Assembly: GCF_018343545.2 (NCBI RefSeq)
Contig: NZ_JAGYPE020000065.1
Location: 1 to 32,292 of the forward strand
DNA length: 32,292 nucleotides
Origin: Neobacillus citreus
GTDB lineage: Bacteria; Bacillota; Bacilli; Bacillales; Cytobacillaceae
Direction: 5' to 3'
Shown here one piece after another: positions 31,313 to 32,292 of the stretch. Position 1 is the first letter of the stretch. Every line of letters starts with the position of its first letter. The translations under genes and the position numbers were made by a program. Under the pieces are notes generated by a model, which was not told the DNA's origin, ran no database searches, and worked only from the letters and a program-made list of their open reading frames with translations.

Positions 31313-32188
31313 ATGTTAAGTACAGGGCTTAAAAGAAGTATAAATTTATTTCTTGTTACCGCTATTGCCGGTATGAGTTTGGTCCATTTTACACCTGTTG
31401 TGTATGCAGAAGCGACTGAAACAACTCAACAGCCCCAGACGGCAAGTGCATTGACAAAACTTGAAATCGACGGAGTAAAGCTCGACAAGGAGTTCTCAGC
31501 AGATGTAAAAGAATACTCCGCTTCCGTTGTAAATGAAGTTGAAACTATTAAGATGCTGGTAGAAGGGAATGAATCAGCCTCTGCCATCACCATTAATGGT
31601 CAATCTGTTCTTAGAGGGACACCTGCTGTTTTTTCACTTCAGTCTGGTGAAAATATTTTTCAGATTATCATCTATGATGCCAATCATGCAGAAACTACCT
31701 ATAAAGTTCATGTAACCAGGTCCGCAAAGGTTGAACCGGTAACTCCGGCCGCTGCTGCAAATCCGTCAAACCAGGCTGCAGGCAATGTTGCTCAAGCAAC
31801 CATTTTGAGCAGCGGTAATTCCGGTTTTCAGTCAAGCCTTACACGTACCAATACAAATGCAAATACTGCTTCTCAATCTTCCACACAGTCTATGAGCGGA
31901 ACAACGCAAACGGTGAGCAAGGCTAAATTGTCTGCTTTAACGGTCTCCGAAGGCACATGGGATAGTTCGTTTACTTCTGATGAGTATACATACCATATTG
32001 CTGTACCAAGTGATACAACAGCCGTGACGATTCACCCAGCCGCCGCATCTCAAGGAGCCTCAATAAAAATTGAAGGCGGAACTAACAAAACAGTCCAGCT
32101 TGACAATGATAATAAAACAATTATTTCCGTAGTCGTCACCTATAACGACAATGACCGGAAAACCTATGTACTTGTCTTTGACAAATAA
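31313..32188 (+). CDS. Secreted protein with two cadherin-like beta-sandwich domains
   Basis: 291 residues. Signal peptide 1-32 (basic start, hydrophobic core, cleavage near VYA-EA). Two homologous domains of the bacterial cadherin-like beta-sandwich type follow. The first (about 46-136) reads LTKLEIDGVKLDKEFSADVK...YKVHVTRS; the second (about 205-290) reads LSALTVSEGTWDSSFTSDEY...KTYVLVFDK. Between them is a Ser/Thr/Asn/Gln/Ala-rich linker of about 65 residues. There is no sortase motif or C-terminal membrane anchor. AGGGGG lies 11 bases before ATG 31313, a rather long spacing. Probably an envelope or extracellular binding protein; ligand unknown. Confidence 0.8.
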   Translation: MLSTGLKRSINLFLVTAIAGMSLVHFTPVVYAEATETTQQPQTASALTKLEIDGVKLDKEFSADVKEYSASVVNEVETIKMLVEGNESASAITINGQSVLRGTPAVFSLQSGENIFQIIIYDANHAETTYKVHVTRSAKVEPVTPAAAANPSNQAAGNVAQATILSSGNSGFQSSLTRTNTNANTASQSSTQSMSGTTQTVSKAKLSALTVSEGTWDSSFTSDEYTYHIAVPSDTTAVTIHPAAASQGASIKIEGGTNKTVQLDNDNKTIISVVVTYNDNDRKTYVLVFDK

Positions 32189-32201
32189 GTTTACTAAAAA
32201 G

Positions 32202-32215
32202 CCTGCTATCGCAGG
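32202..32215 (+). terminator. Small GC-rich hairpin
   Basis: CCTGC (32202-32206) pairs with GCAGG (32211-32215) around TATC. It lacks a good T-run and lies just before the stronger terminator. Confidence 0.35.
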
Positions 32216-32229
32216 TTCAGATTGTAGAC

Positions 32230-32266
32230 AAAAGGCATTCGAATGAGCCCATTCGGATGCCTTTTT
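32230..32266 (+). terminator. Strong terminator after the secreted protein
   Basis: AAAAGGCATTCGAATG (32230-32245) pairs with CATTCGGATGCCTTTT (32250-32265) with one wobble. Confidence 0.93.
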
Positions 32267-32292
32267 GTTGGATTATTACTCGTAAGAGCAAA

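Noticed and set aside
1..32292. CRISPR arrays, insertion sequences, phage genes, attachment sites, riboswitches and T-box leaders
   Set aside because: No regular repeat-spacer pattern, transposase, integrase, direct-repeat boundary or recognisable riboswitch or T-box element was seen on either strand; the trpB leader is also too short for a T-box.

Overview
The window looks like chromosomal DNA of an endospore-forming Bacillaceae member (Bacillus sensu lato; a Neobacillus- or Priestia-like background is an inference). The supporting signs are low GC, strong AAGGAGG-type ribosome binding sites, many TTG/GTG starts, sporulation genes (spoVAC/AD/AEb, yjcZ, spoVIF), a gene block ordered as in the Bacillus subtilis yjcD-yjcF-yjcG-yjcH region, a DesK/DesR thermosensor pair and a Bacillus-type (class IV) polyhydroxyalkanoate (PHA) synthase, PhaRC. 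I see no insertion sequence, prophage, plasmid or CRISPR signature.

Layout. 1-2.5 kb: sporulation genes: a spoVAC-spoVAD-spoVAEb run, a 39-residue YjcZ-type protein and spoVIF, the last two each behind a candidate sigma-K promoter. 2.5-7.1 kb (minus strand): UvrD-like helicase yjcD, acetyltransferase yjcF, 2H phosphoesterase-like yjcG, esterase yjcH and a small WYL-like protein. 7.1-7.3 kb: a single tRNA-Val(GAC) with its own promoter and terminator. 7.4-13.9 kb: mixed metabolism: a membrane protein, an iron-type alcohol dehydrogenase with a cre box at its start, an aldo/keto reductase, a class V aminotransferase, a GNAT protein and a stand-alone trpB.

14.2-24.3 kb is the most coherent region and is about fatty acyl-CoA and PHA storage. 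It holds two closely related long-chain acyl-CoA ligases separated by a reversed alpha/beta hydrolase, an SDR dehydrogenase behind the second ligase, then an operon of a PhaR-like coiled-coil protein, a phasin-like protein, PhaR and the synthase PhaC. A reversed alpha/beta hydrolase and a second phasin-like gene follow. Neither a PhaQ-type repressor nor a phaB gene at the usual place between phaR and phaC is visible. Candidate cre boxes and a TetR-type palindrome suggest control by carbon and acyl-CoA status.

24.4-32.3 kb: desK-desR without an adjacent desaturase gene, a secreted acidic protein without a sorting signal, a third alpha/beta hydrolase, an IDEAL-domain protein, a YcgL-like nucleotidyltransferase, a class I/II aminotransferase, a CoxG-like SRPBCC protein and a secreted protein with two cadherin-like beta-sandwich repeats. 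Most transcription units end in clear rho-independent terminators. All functional calls come from reading motifs and remembered family features; no database search was run.
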